Below are positions 26,969 through 35,981 of a stretch of 64,000 nt of DNA, in pieces (positions within the stretch are counted from its first letter, which is position 1; each line of letters begins with the position of its first letter). The stretch is from Clostridium sp. BJN0001 (lineage in GTDB: Bacteria > Bacillota > Clostridia > Clostridiales > Clostridiaceae), in assembly GCF_022869825.1 (NCBI RefSeq), contig NZ_CP094971.1, forward strand, positions 683,501 through 747,500, written 5' to 3'. A program made the translations under genes and the position numbers. Below the pieces are notes generated by a model. It saw only the letters and a program-made list of their open reading frames with translations, did not search any database and was not told the origin of the DNA.

Positions 26969-28372
26969 ATGAAAGTTAGTATAGTAGTAACTGCATATAA
27001 TATTGAGAATTATATAGAAAAATGTTTACAAAGCTTGATTAATCAAACATATAAAGATATAGAAATTATAGTAGTTGATGATGGCTCAATAGATAATACA
27101 TATAAAAAAATAAAAAGAATGCAACTTATGGATAAAAGAATTGTGATGATTTCACAAAAGAATAAAGGTGTACAGGCTGCTAGAAAAAAAGGATTTGAAT
27201 TTTCAAATGGTGAGTATTTTTTACTTGTTGATGGAGATGACTATTTAGAAAAAGAATGTATAGCAGAATTAGTTAAATGTGTATCAGATAATAAATATGA
27301 TTTTGTTTACTATAATATTAATATTATAAAAAATAATGAAAAAAAACAATATGTTGCTCAGATAGATTATAAAAATTCAATTGACAGTGATTTTCTTAAA
27401 ATCTATATGTCATCAAAAAGTATGCAGAATGGACTTTATTGTAAATTTATAAAAAAAGATTTTATTATAAAGAATAAGATAAATATATTATCATCTAGTT
27501 ACAGTATGGGCGAAGATCTTTTGGACACAATTATTTTAGGTTTATATAAACCAAAAGTATATTATTTAAATAAATGTTTATATAATTATGTAAGGCATAG
27601 CGATAGTATAACAGGAAGCGGGAAAAATAAGATTCAAATATTAGATATATTTAATTATATAGATGAAAATTTTAAATTAGATAAAATTGAGATGTATAAA
27701 GAAGTATATCAATATTTTAAATTTAATGAAACTTTTGTTCCATATTGTTTATTAGAGCAAAATAATAGTGTGAAAAAAGAAGTGTATATATGGTGGATGA
27801 AACAAAAGATTAATATTGAAAATAATAGATTATTTAAAAAGTATAAAATGTTTTATGATTCAAAATTAATTGAAAAAATGTTTTATTATAATATAGATTT
27901 TGAATTAGGATACAAAATGGATAAATTAATATTTCAAAATAATGCAAATAATGCAAAAAGATTATCTATTGAAAATGATAGCCATCGAGTAAATGATGTT
28001 AAAAGAATAAAAATGTATAATGATTTGTATGAAAGTATATTTAAATTGGAATCTTATGATATTTTAAAAGAATATCTTAAGGAAAATAATATTAAAAATA
28101 TAATCTTATATGGATATTCAAATTTAGCATTATATTTAAAAAATAGAATTAAAACATATAAATTTATAAAAAATGTATGGATTGCAGATGGTTATACTTA
28201 TTGCAAAAATGTTATAAATATTCAAAATAATAAAGACATTTTTGATATATCTGACATTATTTTTATTATCCCTATTCATGCATATGAAAGAATTTACTCT
28301 ATACTTTTAATGCAAAACATAAATCAAACTAAAATAGTAAATATAAATAATGTTCTTAAGAAAGAAGGTTAA
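26969..28372 (+). CDS. Family 2 glycosyltransferase with C-terminal Rossmann-like module
   Basis: 467 residues. The N-terminal GT-A domain is complete: VSIVVTAYNIENYIEKC, IIVVDDGSIDNT, and the metal-binding LLVDGDDYLE (Asp-x-Asp type), followed by EDLLDTIILGLY. The middle is helical. From about residue 365 a module of the kind found at the N-terminus of its neighbours appears (IILYGYSNLALYL, then VWIADG), here at the other end. TTAGGAG precedes the ATG. It is followed 2 bases later by a truncated family 2 transferase. Confidence 0.8.
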   Translation: MKVSIVVTAYNIENYIEKCLQSLINQTYKDIEIIVVDDGSIDNTYKKIKRMQLMDKRIVMISQKNKGVQAARKKGFEFSNGEYFLLVDGDDYLEKECIAELVKCVSDNKYDFVYYNINIIKNNEKKQYVAQIDYKNSIDSDFLKIYMSSKSMQNGLYCKFIKKDFIIKNKINILSSSYSMGEDLLDTIILGLYKPKVYYLNKCLYNYVRHSDSITGSGKNKIQILDIFNYIDENFKLDKIEMYKEVYQYFKFNETFVPYCLLEQNNSVKKEVYIWWMKQKINIENNRLFKKYKMFYDSKLIEKMFYYNIDFELGYKMDKLIFQNNANNAKRLSIENDSHRVNDVKRIKMYNDLYESIFKLESYDILKEYLKENNIKNIILYGYSNLALYLKNRIKTYKFIKNVWIADGYTYCKNVINIQNNKDIFDISDIIFIIPIHAYERIYSILLMQNINQTKIVNINNVLKKEG

Positions 28373-28374
28373 TA

Positions 28375-28731
28375 ATGAATTTTAAAGTATCTGTTATTAT
28401 GCCTGTATTTAATGCTGAAAAATATCTAGAAGAGAGTATTAAAAGTGTCTTAAATCAAACTTATAAAAATTTTGAATTTATAATTATTAATGATGGATCA
28501 ACAGATTCATCATTAAGTATAATTAACAAATTTAAGAGTATGGACAATAGGATACGAGTAATTGATCAAAAAAATAATGGAATTGTTTATAGTTTAAACA
28601 AAGGTATAAGTACTGCAAAAGGAAAATATATTGCTAGAATGGATGCAGATGATATATCACTACCTAATAGAATAAAGAATCAAGTTAAATATATGGAAAC
28701 GAATCAATTAAAAAATTGGTATCTAAAATAG
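28375..28731 (+). pseudogene. Truncated family 2 glycosyltransferase
   Basis: 118 residues that keep only the N-terminal half of a GT-A domain: VSVIMPVFNAEKYLEES, IIINDGSTD, and the Asp-x-Asp-like ARMDADDISLPNR. Intact members run to about 250-350 residues. After KYMETN the reading frame leaves family-like sequence and stops six codons later (LKNWYLK end). None of the other frames resumes the domain before the next gene, so the C-terminal acceptor half has been deleted rather than frameshifted. It has its own ribosome binding site and may still be made, but activity is doubtful. Confidence 0.75.
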
Positions 28732-28759
28732 AAGAATAAGTTATGAAAGAGAGGTTATT

Positions 28760-30442
28760 ATGAAAATACTATATTTGATAGATCAATATAAACCAGAATA
28801 TTATTCTGGTGCTATAAAGTTTGCAGAAAATATTATAAATCATTTTGCAAATAACAATGAAATAATTATAATTTCATACTCTCAGAATATACATACTGAT
28901 GCAAAAAAGTTTTCGCAAATACTATATTGGAAGGAGCAGATTGATGGAATTAGTTGCATAAAATTTTATTTAAATAATAAGTATATTAATTATGAATTAT
29001 TAAATAATGAAATATATGAATTTGCTGTAAATTTAATAAACAAAATTGATCCAGACATTATTCATTTTTGTCATACAAGGAGAGTAGCGTCGTTTATAAA
29101 AGCAGCAATAGATTTAAATAAGAAATATTTAATTACATTTACTGATAATTTTTTTGTATGTCCCAATCTATTCTTATTTACTAAAGATAGTCAGATTTGT
29201 AATGAAAGGCATAAAGATTTAATATGTTCTAAAAAATGTAATTATTCATCAAAAATAATATCTGAAAATAAAAAAATTGTTGATAAATATGTAATAAATG
29301 CATCTGCACTTATTACACCATCTGAATTTCAAAAGAAAATATATGAAGAATATTTTAACAAAGAATTTATTGTTATAAACCATGGAAATTTAATACCAAA
29401 TAAAGAAATAAGACTGGATGATTATCCAAAACAAAAATTAATTTTTTCTTTTACTGCAAATAGCGAAGCACATAAAGGTTTAATGATAGCTGTTGCAGCA
29501 TTTAATAGTCTTACTAAAAATATTAATGCTGAACTTTATGTTTATGGATACTGTGATGATTCGATAAGACTGTTAAGCGGAAATAAAGTTATATTTAAAG
29601 GTCAATACAATAATAGTGAAGTTTCAAAAATTTTAAAAAATGTAGATTTTGTTTTATGTCCATCAATTTGGTATGAAAATTATCCATTTACTATTACAGA
29701 AGCTTTAGCAAATGATGTACCTGTAATTGCTAGTAATGAAGGCGGAATGAAAGAACTTGTAAAAAATTGTATAAATGGATTTACGTTTGAAGTTGGAAAT
29801 TATAAAGATTTAGCTAGAATTATAGAATTTTTATATCTTAATCAAAACGTTATTAAATTTTTAAAGACCAATATTAACAAGCAGCATATTCAAAGCATTG
29901 ATGATGAAATAGAAAGTTATGAGAATATATATAGTAAATGCTTAAATAATCAAGAAATAAAAATAGAAAAAAGTTCTATTTTAAGTTCTGTTTGGAAAGA
30001 AATGTTAATGAAAAAATATAGAAATATTAATTTGCAAAAATATAGACCAATAATTTATGATATAGCAAAAAAGTATAATTACTATATTAACGACGATAAA
30101 ATATACAGATTTATTTTAAGATTAAATAATATGGAACAATTATTACGAAATAAACATTTAAAATCATTAATTATATGGGGAACAGGAACATCTGCGAAAT
30201 TAACAATACAAATATTAAGAAAATTATATAAAGATATAAACATAGATTATGTAGTAGACAAATTTAAAGAAAAAGGTATTTTTGAAGATTTACAAGTTAA
30301 GAATGTCTCATATCTTCAAAAACATGATTTTAATTATGTTTTTATTTGTACTTCGCCAGGGAAAAAAGATGCAATAAAACTTATGGACAAGCTTGATAAG
30401 AAAATTAATAAAAATTATAATTTTGGAATATGTGTTGAATAA
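28760..30442 (+). CDS. Family 4 glycosyltransferase with C-terminal Rossmann-like module
   Basis: 560 residues. A GT-B transferase (about 1-390) begins MKILYLIDQYKPEYYSGAIKF. It has FVCPN and CNYSSK cysteines in the N-lobe, INHGNLIP, SFTANSEAHKGLM, and the donor site SIWYENYPFTITEALANDVPVIASNEGGM. A helical linker is followed by a C-terminal module (about 470-560: LIIWGTGTSAKLTIQ, DYVVDKFKEKG), again the shared Rossmann-like domain. GAGAGG precedes the ATG. Probably a glycan elongation enzyme; donor unknown. Confidence 0.82.
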   Translation: MKILYLIDQYKPEYYSGAIKFAENIINHFANNNEIIIISYSQNIHTDAKKFSQILYWKEQIDGISCIKFYLNNKYINYELLNNEIYEFAVNLINKIDPDIIHFCHTRRVASFIKAAIDLNKKYLITFTDNFFVCPNLFLFTKDSQICNERHKDLICSKKCNYSSKIISENKKIVDKYVINASALITPSEFQKKIYEEYFNKEFIVINHGNLIPNKEIRLDDYPKQKLIFSFTANSEAHKGLMIAVAAFNSLTKNINAELYVYGYCDDSIRLLSGNKVIFKGQYNNSEVSKILKNVDFVLCPSIWYENYPFTITEALANDVPVIASNEGGMKELVKNCINGFTFEVGNYKDLARIIEFLYLNQNVIKFLKTNINKQHIQSIDDEIESYENIYSKCLNNQEIKIEKSSILSSVWKEMLMKKYRNINLQKYRPIIYDIAKKYNYYINDDKIYRFILRLNNMEQLLRNKHLKSLIIWGTGTSAKLTIQILRKLYKDINIDYVVDKFKEKGIFEDLQVKNVSYLQKHDFNYVFICTSPGKKDAIKLMDKLDKKINKNYNFGICVE

Positions 30443-30466
30443 ATAACTAGTTTTAGGAGATAAAAA

Positions 30467-32779
30467 ATGTGGCAGAATGATCAAACATTATCAAAATATA
30501 AAGAACAGTTTAAAAAGTATAAATATATTAGCTTTGATATTTTTGATACACTTCTTTTAAGAAACTTATCAAAACCTACTGATATTTTTTTAAAAGTAGG
30601 AAGTAAAGCTAGAAAATGTGGATATTTAAATGAAAACATTGATAAATATGAGTTCAATAGAATAAGAATTTTAGCACAAAAGAAAGTACGTAATATGTGC
30701 AGAAAAATAGATAAAGAAATTACTCTTTTAGATATCTATAATGAAATGCCTAATAATATAGGAAATATGAAAGAGATTATGAAAATAGAAATCGAAGAAG
30801 AAAAAGAATTGACATATTTAAATCCTGTTATATATGACCTTCTAAAATTTTTAAAACAGAAGGGTAAAAAAATTTTTCTTATTTCTGATATGTATTTGAA
30901 TGCAAAAATTATAAAAGAAATTCTTCTTTATAATAATTTTGATTATACTAAAATTGATGGATTGTTTGTTTCTTGTGATGTTTCATTGAGTAAGAGTAAT
31001 GGAAAATTATTTAAATATGTTTTAGAAAAATATAAAATTAATGCTTCTGATATTATACATATTGGTGATAATTATAGTAAAGATATCCAAGGAGCACAAA
31101 AAGAATCAATAAAGACTATTTATTATAATCCTGTATCTAGAAAAGATAATACAATAGATTTTGAAAATTATATTTATAGAGACGTGCTACCTGAAATAAA
31201 ATCTTTAAGGAAAGTAGCTGGTAATTTAGCAGCGAAGTATGATAAAGATGAAATTTTTTGGTTTAAATTTGGGGCTGAAATATTTGGACCTGTTATTACA
31301 TTATTTTGTGATTATGTAATAAATGAAGCAAAGAAAAATGATATTAAAATGATTAGACCATTTATGAGAGAGGCTGTAACATTAATAGATGTTTTAAAGA
31401 AATCTGCTAGTAATATAGACTACAATTGTGATATTGAACCATTATATATATCAAGAAAAGTTACAATTTTACCATCATTTAAAGAAATTAATCAGCAGAA
31501 TTTAAACAAAATTTTTTATATTAAAAATATTTCATTTAAAGATGTAATAGATTTAATTGGTTTAAATAAAGAAAATATTAAGAAATATATATGTTATTAT
31601 GATAAACTTATTCGAGATATAAATAAAGAAAAATTAAATGAAATATCGTCATTTATACTTAATAATTATAAAAAGGAAATTAATGAAGAAATTTATAAGT
31701 CAAGAAAAATATTAAAAGAATACTTATACCAAGAAAAAATGAATAAAGGAAAATTGATTACAGTTGACTTTGGTGTAAAAGGTACAGTACAGGAAATTAT
31801 AGAAGATTTAATGGATAATGAAAGCATGATGCATATTGTAATGATATCAAGTGAGCATTTATATGATAAATTGGAAAAGGGAATAAACATTAATACTTTC
31901 TTAGGTTCATATGATGAAAATTTAGAATTATCTACTAATCTTCTTCAAAATTTTAAATTGGTAGTATTTGAAGATATAATGATGGATGAGAAAGGTTCAA
32001 CTGTTGGATATACTGATACAGCAGATAAAATAGCACCAAATCTTGGAATTAATATGGTTCCAAAATTGGAACTTAAATTAAAGAAAATTTTGAGAGAAGG
32101 TATATCGTGTTTTCAGAAGATTTATTATCAGAGCTTAAATAAAAAAAGAATTATAAATAATTTATATTTTAAAAAGAAGGATATTTTAAAAATATTAGCA
32201 AGAGTGATGTCTGTACCATCTAAAGAGGAAAGCCTCAGGCTTGGAAATTTATCTCATGAAAATAGTTTTGGAAGTACTTGTGTTGAAAAAATATGTAAAG
32301 AAACAGAAATTAATTTTTTAGAAAAAATGGATTTGGATGAATTTATTACACAGCAGAATGAAATTGGTGTAAAATGGCCAGAAGCAGTAATTACAATGAA
32401 GTATCCACAGTATTTGCAGAATAAAGCTATAATTAGTAGCAACACCCTTCCAATATATTATAAAGAAGCGTTAATTACTGCATTAAAGATAAAAGAAGAA
32501 GGAATTAACGATATTATTATATGGGGAGCAGGAGAAGTTGGTAAAGTGTGCATAGATGTATTTACAAATCAGAATATAAATATAAGATATATAATAGATA
32601 GTAAATCATGGCTATGGGATACTAAAATTTTTGGAATACCAATTAAATCTGCAGAATTTATAGCTGATATGTATAAAAATCAAAGTATAAATATATTAAT
32701 TTCGTCTTTTAGTTTTGCTGAGGATATTAAAAATTCTATAAGTAAGAAATTTAATAAGTTTAAAGTATATACTTTATAG
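30467..32779 (+). CDS. Large HAD-domain protein with C-terminal Rossmann-like module
   Basis: 770 residues. The N-terminal haloacid dehalogenase-type domain (about 15-240) has motif I ISFDIFDTLLLRN with both Asp, motif II LISDMYLN, and motif IV HIGDNYSKDIQGA. The long middle part (about 240-670), with PFMREAVTL and TVDFGVKGTVQEI, resembles the large multidomain HAD proteins (COG5610-like) of surface polysaccharide clusters. The C-terminal 95 residues carry the shared module (IIIWGAGEVGKV, IIDSKSW). It may be a phosphatase or phosphotransferase acting on a glycan intermediate; substrate unknown. TAGGAGA precedes the ATG. Confidence 0.72.
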   Translation: MWQNDQTLSKYKEQFKKYKYISFDIFDTLLLRNLSKPTDIFLKVGSKARKCGYLNENIDKYEFNRIRILAQKKVRNMCRKIDKEITLLDIYNEMPNNIGNMKEIMKIEIEEEKELTYLNPVIYDLLKFLKQKGKKIFLISDMYLNAKIIKEILLYNNFDYTKIDGLFVSCDVSLSKSNGKLFKYVLEKYKINASDIIHIGDNYSKDIQGAQKESIKTIYYNPVSRKDNTIDFENYIYRDVLPEIKSLRKVAGNLAAKYDKDEIFWFKFGAEIFGPVITLFCDYVINEAKKNDIKMIRPFMREAVTLIDVLKKSASNIDYNCDIEPLYISRKVTILPSFKEINQQNLNKIFYIKNISFKDVIDLIGLNKENIKKYICYYDKLIRDINKEKLNEISSFILNNYKKEINEEIYKSRKILKEYLYQEKMNKGKLITVDFGVKGTVQEIIEDLMDNESMMHIVMISSEHLYDKLEKGININTFLGSYDENLELSTNLLQNFKLVVFEDIMMDEKGSTVGYTDTADKIAPNLGINMVPKLELKLKKILREGISCFQKIYYQSLNKKRIINNLYFKKKDILKILARVMSVPSKEESLRLGNLSHENSFGSTCVEKICKETEINFLEKMDLDEFITQQNEIGVKWPEAVITMKYPQYLQNKAIISSNTLPIYYKEALITALKIKEEGINDIIIWGAGEVGKVCIDVFTNQNINIRYIIDSKSWLWDTKIFGIPIKSAEFIADMYKNQSINILISSFSFAEDIKNSISKKFNKFKVYTL

Positions 32780-32807
32780 AATCATAATATGGAAAAGAGG
32801 AATTTAT

Positions 32808-33476
32808 ATGAGTAATATAATTTATAAAAGAGAAAAAAAAATAATGCATCTAGCAGAGGCTTTTTATACTAATGTAATAGTAAATCCGATACTTCCATTA
32901 GTAGCTAAAACGCCTATAAAACCTAATTACATAACTATTTCTAATATATTAATTTCAGTTTTTATCTATTATTTAGCTTTTATGAATAATCTTACGATTG
33001 TTGCAGTTTTAATTCAGTTATATTTATTTTTTGATGTTTTAGATGGAAATTTAGCAAGATATATAAATGCTAGATCTAAACTTGGAGCTAAGCTAGATTT
33101 TTGGAGTGATAGGTTTTTTTACAATTTGATTTTTATTTCTATAGGGTATGGTAGAGTTAATATACTATTATTATTAGCAGTAGTAGTATGCGTAAATTTA
33201 TATGCAATTATTCCAACGTATTACATAGTTCCTAATCTTAGAAAGTTAAAAAATATAAAGAGATTTGGCTTTAAAAAATATATGATGAGTAAGGGATACA
33301 TAATTGGAATGGATCTTGGCACAGTAGATTTTTTACTTACTTTCTTTTTAATAACTAGATTAATATCATTAACAAATCTATTTATACTTATAACAGCAGG
33401 GTACATTATAGATTTAATGTATAGAATTATAGAACTTAAAATAAACCAAAAGATAAGTGGTGGGAGAAATGTTTAA
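32808..33476 (+). CDS. CDP-alcohol phosphatidyltransferase family membrane enzyme
   Basis: 222 residues with about six hydrophobic segments. It holds the complete family signature D-x2-DG-x2-AR-x8-G-x3-D-x3-D: Asp76, Asp79-Gly80, Ala83-Arg84, Gly93, Asp97 and Asp101. Such enzymes transfer a phospho-alcohol or phosphatidyl group from a CDP-linked donor to a second alcohol. Lipid synthases of this family are not normally encoded in flagellar loci. The nearby TarI- and TarJ-like genes suggest that CDP-ribitol may be the donor; that is inference. Its end overlaps the next gene by 8 bases. Confidence 0.87.
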   Translation: MSNIIYKREKKIMHLAEAFYTNVIVNPILPLVAKTPIKPNYITISNILISVFIYYLAFMNNLTIVAVLIQLYLFFDVLDGNLARYINARSKLGAKLDFWSDRFFYNLIFISIGYGRVNILLLLAVVVCVNLYAIIPTYYIVPNLRKLKNIKRFGFKKYMMSKGYIIGMDLGTVDFLLTFFLITRLISLTNLFILITAGYIIDLMYRIIELKINQKISGGRNV

Positions 33477-34572
33477 TGTAATTATTTTTGGAACTGGAAA
33501 GAGTAGAAAAATAGTTGAAAGCGGTTTTAATGATGATGTTAATGTAATTGCATATTTAGATAATAATACTGACAAGTGGAATCAAAAAATTAATGGCAAG
33601 TATATTTTGAATCCTGAAAATATAAAAAATATGGAATATGATTACGTGATAATAGCAAGCCAGTATAATGATATAATTTATAATCAGCTTATTAATTTAG
33701 GAGTAGATATAAAAAAGATATTTCAGCATAATATTTTTTTTATGTCAATATGGAATGATATATGTTATAGAATGAAAACAATAGAAAATATGAATAAAGA
33801 TGAACTTAATCTTATAATTACTGGAATATCATATGCTCAAAAGGGAATAAAAACTGATAAACTTCGAAAAAAATCTTTTTCACTTGCATGTTTTAGTCAG
33901 GATTTATTTTATGATTATACTCAAGTAAAGTGGATTATTAATAATTTAAGTGATAATATTCAGAATCTTAAATATGTAATAATCGGATTATCCTATTATT
34001 CTTTTGAATACGATATGTCGTTATCATCTCAAAAATATAGGACGTTATTATATTATGATGCTATTAAAGAAAGTCATCACTTGAAAAATACAGATTATTT
34101 ATTAGAAGGAATGAATATAACTAAAAAAATAGCAAAGAATATTTTCTCCTATGATAAAGATGGACGTTTAGATAAGATTGACTTTATGTTTACTAAGAAA
34201 AGAATTTATTTACTTAGTGATGAAAAAGGAAAAGAGCAGGCTGAGCGTGACTGCAATAAAAATTATCCAGAGACAGTTAAAGAAAATACAAAAATTTTTA
34301 AAGATTATCTTACATTATTAAAAGATAATAATATAAAACCTATTGTTGTTGTTTTCCCAGTTTCAAAATACTATTCAAAATATTTTTCAAGAAGAGTGAA
34401 AAATGAATTTGAAAACATACTTAATGAAGTTAGAAAAGATTATGATTTTCAGCTGATAGATTATTTTGATAGCGATGAATTTACTGATGACGATTTTTAT
34501 GATGTATCTCATCTTAATAATGATGGAGCGTTAAAGTTTACTGAGATACTTAATAATATTATTAAGTGGTAG
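33469..34572 (+). CDS. Rossmann-module protein fused to an SGNH/DltD-like domain
   Basis: 367 residues. The N-terminal 95 carry the shared module (VIIFGTGKSRKIVE, AYLDNNTDKWN). The rest resembles an SGNH-hydrolase/acyltransferase fold: a first strand IITGISYAQKG in place of the usual Gly-Asp-Ser, then KPIVVVFPVSKYY, and a C-terminal Asp-x2-His pair in YDVSHLNNDGALKF. SGNH enzymes often O-acetylate or deacetylate sugars. The nucleophile Ser would be that in TGISYA, which is uncertain. Start at 33469, preceded by GTGGGAG, rather than a GTG 12 bases earlier. Possibly a glycan O-acyltransferase. Confidence 0.6.
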   Translation: MFNVIIFGTGKSRKIVESGFNDDVNVIAYLDNNTDKWNQKINGKYILNPENIKNMEYDYVIIASQYNDIIYNQLINLGVDIKKIFQHNIFFMSIWNDICYRMKTIENMNKDELNLIITGISYAQKGIKTDKLRKKSFSLACFSQDLFYDYTQVKWIINNLSDNIQNLKYVIIGLSYYSFEYDMSLSSQKYRTLLYYDAIKESHHLKNTDYLLEGMNITKKIAKNIFSYDKDGRLDKIDFMFTKKRIYLLSDEKGKEQAERDCNKNYPETVKENTKIFKDYLTLLKDNNIKPIVVVFPVSKYYSKYFSRRVKNEFENILNEVRKDYDFQLIDYFDSDEFTDDDFYDVSHLNNDGALKFTEILNNIIKW

Positions 34573-34583
34573 GAAGAAATAGT

Positions 34584-35255
34584 ATGATAAAAGTTATAAT
34601 TTTTGATTTAGATGACACCCTTTACTATGAAAAACAATTTGTTTTATGTGGTTTTAAAAATGTTTGTATATATTTAAGCAAAAAATACAATAAAGATTTA
34701 AACAAGCTTTATAAAGATACAATAGATATCTTAGATAAAGACGGAAGAGGAAAGATTTTTGATTTTTTATGTAAGAAAAATAATTTTAAAGAAGATATAA
34801 ATGATCTCGTTTTAATTTATAGAAATACAAAACCGACTTTAACTTTATATGAAGACAGTATTAAAATTTTTAAATACTTAAAAAATAACAATATAAAAAC
34901 AGGCATTATTACAGATGGATGTGCATTAGTTCAATGGAACAAAATAAAATCTTTAAAGATTGATAAAAAAGTGGACAAGGTAATTGTAACAGATGATTAT
35001 GATGGAAACTTTTCAAAGCCTTCTACAAAATCATATCTAGAAATGGCAGAATATTTTAAAGTAAATCCTAAGGAATGTATTTATATTGGAGATAATCCTA
35101 AAAAGGACTTTATAGGAGCAAAAAGCATTGGTATGAAAACTGTACGAATAATAAGAGAAAAAGGAGATCATGTGTCTGATATAGAAGATAATAAGCATGA
35201 GGCAGATAAAAAAATTAAAAATCTTGAAGAAATTAAAGATATAATAAAATTGTAA
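34584..35255 (+). CDS. HAD-superfamily phosphatase
   Basis: 223 residues. Motif I IIFDLDDTLYYE, motif II GIITDG, Lys in NFSKPSTKSY, and motif IV IYIGDNPKKDFIGAK define a HAD class with an alpha-helical cap. It probably dephosphorylates a small phosphosugar or phospho-alditol. It lies 15 bases upstream of the TarI-like gene. AGGAAG lies 7 bases before the ATG at 34584, favouring it over a GTG 18 bases upstream that overlaps the previous gene. Confidence 0.82.
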   Translation: MIKVIIFDLDDTLYYEKQFVLCGFKNVCIYLSKKYNKDLNKLYKDTIDILDKDGRGKIFDFLCKKNNFKEDINDLVLIYRNTKPTLTLYEDSIKIFKYLKNNNIKTGIITDGCALVQWNKIKSLKIDKKVDKVIVTDDYDGNFSKPSTKSYLEMAEYFKVNPKECIYIGDNPKKDFIGAKSIGMKTVRIIREKGDHVSDIEDNKHEADKKIKNLEEIKDIIKL

Positions 35256-35270
35256 AGGAGATTTTAGCAT

Positions 35271-35978
35271 ATGAATATAGGTATAATTCTGGCAGGTGGC
35301 AGTGGAACCAGAATGGGAAATCAGAGTAAACCAAAGCAATTTATTGATGTTTATGGAAAGCCACTTATTATTTATACATTAGAAGCTTTTGAAAACAATG
35401 AATACATAGATGAAATTGTTATATCATGCCATAAGGATTGGATAGATAATGTTAAAATATGGTGCAGAAAATATGAGATTACAAAAGTAAAATATATAGT
35501 AGAAGGCGGAAATACAAGGCAGGAATCTTCATATAATGCATTAAAATGCCTTGATAAAGAATTAAGTGATGATGACATTGTAGTTATTCATGATTCTGCA
35601 AGACCTCTTATTACACCACAAATTATAAAAAACAATGTTATCATGTCAAAGGAGTATGATGCTGTTGATACAGTAATTCATTCTGATGATACTGTAATAA
35701 GAAGTATTGATGATAAAAGAATAGAAAGTGTACCAACACGAAAAGAGTTATATTTAGGACAAACACCACAAAGTTTTAAATATTCACTTATAAAAAATGC
35801 TCATATAGAAGCAGAAAAGAATGGTATTTATAATGCTACAGATGATTGTCAGCTTGTTCTTAAGCTTAATAAACAGGTATTTTTAGTAGATGGTGATAAA
35901 CTAAACTTAAAGATTACACGATCTGAAGATTTAACTCTTTTTAAAGCTATACTTAAGATGGGTAGAATAGGAGGCTAA
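35271..35978 (+). CDS. tarI: Ribitol-5-phosphate cytidylyltransferase, TarI-like (IspD family)
   Basis: 235 residues. The nucleotide-binding loop GIILAGGSGTRMG with downstream KPKQF, then VIHDSARPLITP and the ATDDCQLV segment, identify the IspD/TarI/Acs1 family. It would make a CDP-activated alditol from CTP. The next gene is a TarJ-like reductase, the classic TarI-TarJ pair for CDP-ribitol, which favours TarI over the isoprenoid enzyme IspD. AAGGAG precedes the ATG. Confidence 0.83.
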   Translation: MNIGIILAGGSGTRMGNQSKPKQFIDVYGKPLIIYTLEAFENNEYIDEIVISCHKDWIDNVKIWCRKYEITKVKYIVEGGNTRQESSYNALKCLDKELSDDDIVVIHDSARPLITPQIIKNNVIMSKEYDAVDTVIHSDDTVIRSIDDKRIESVPTRKELYLGQTPQSFKYSLIKNAHIEAEKNGIYNATDDCQLVLKLNKQVFLVDGDKLNLKITRSEDLTLFKAILKMGRIGG

Positions 35979-35981
35979 AAT

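Noticed and set aside
35271..35978. Isoprenoid enzyme IspD
   Set aside because: The family is shared, but the adjacent TarJ-like reductase and glycan context make the ribitol-phosphate enzyme more likely. Not fully excluded.
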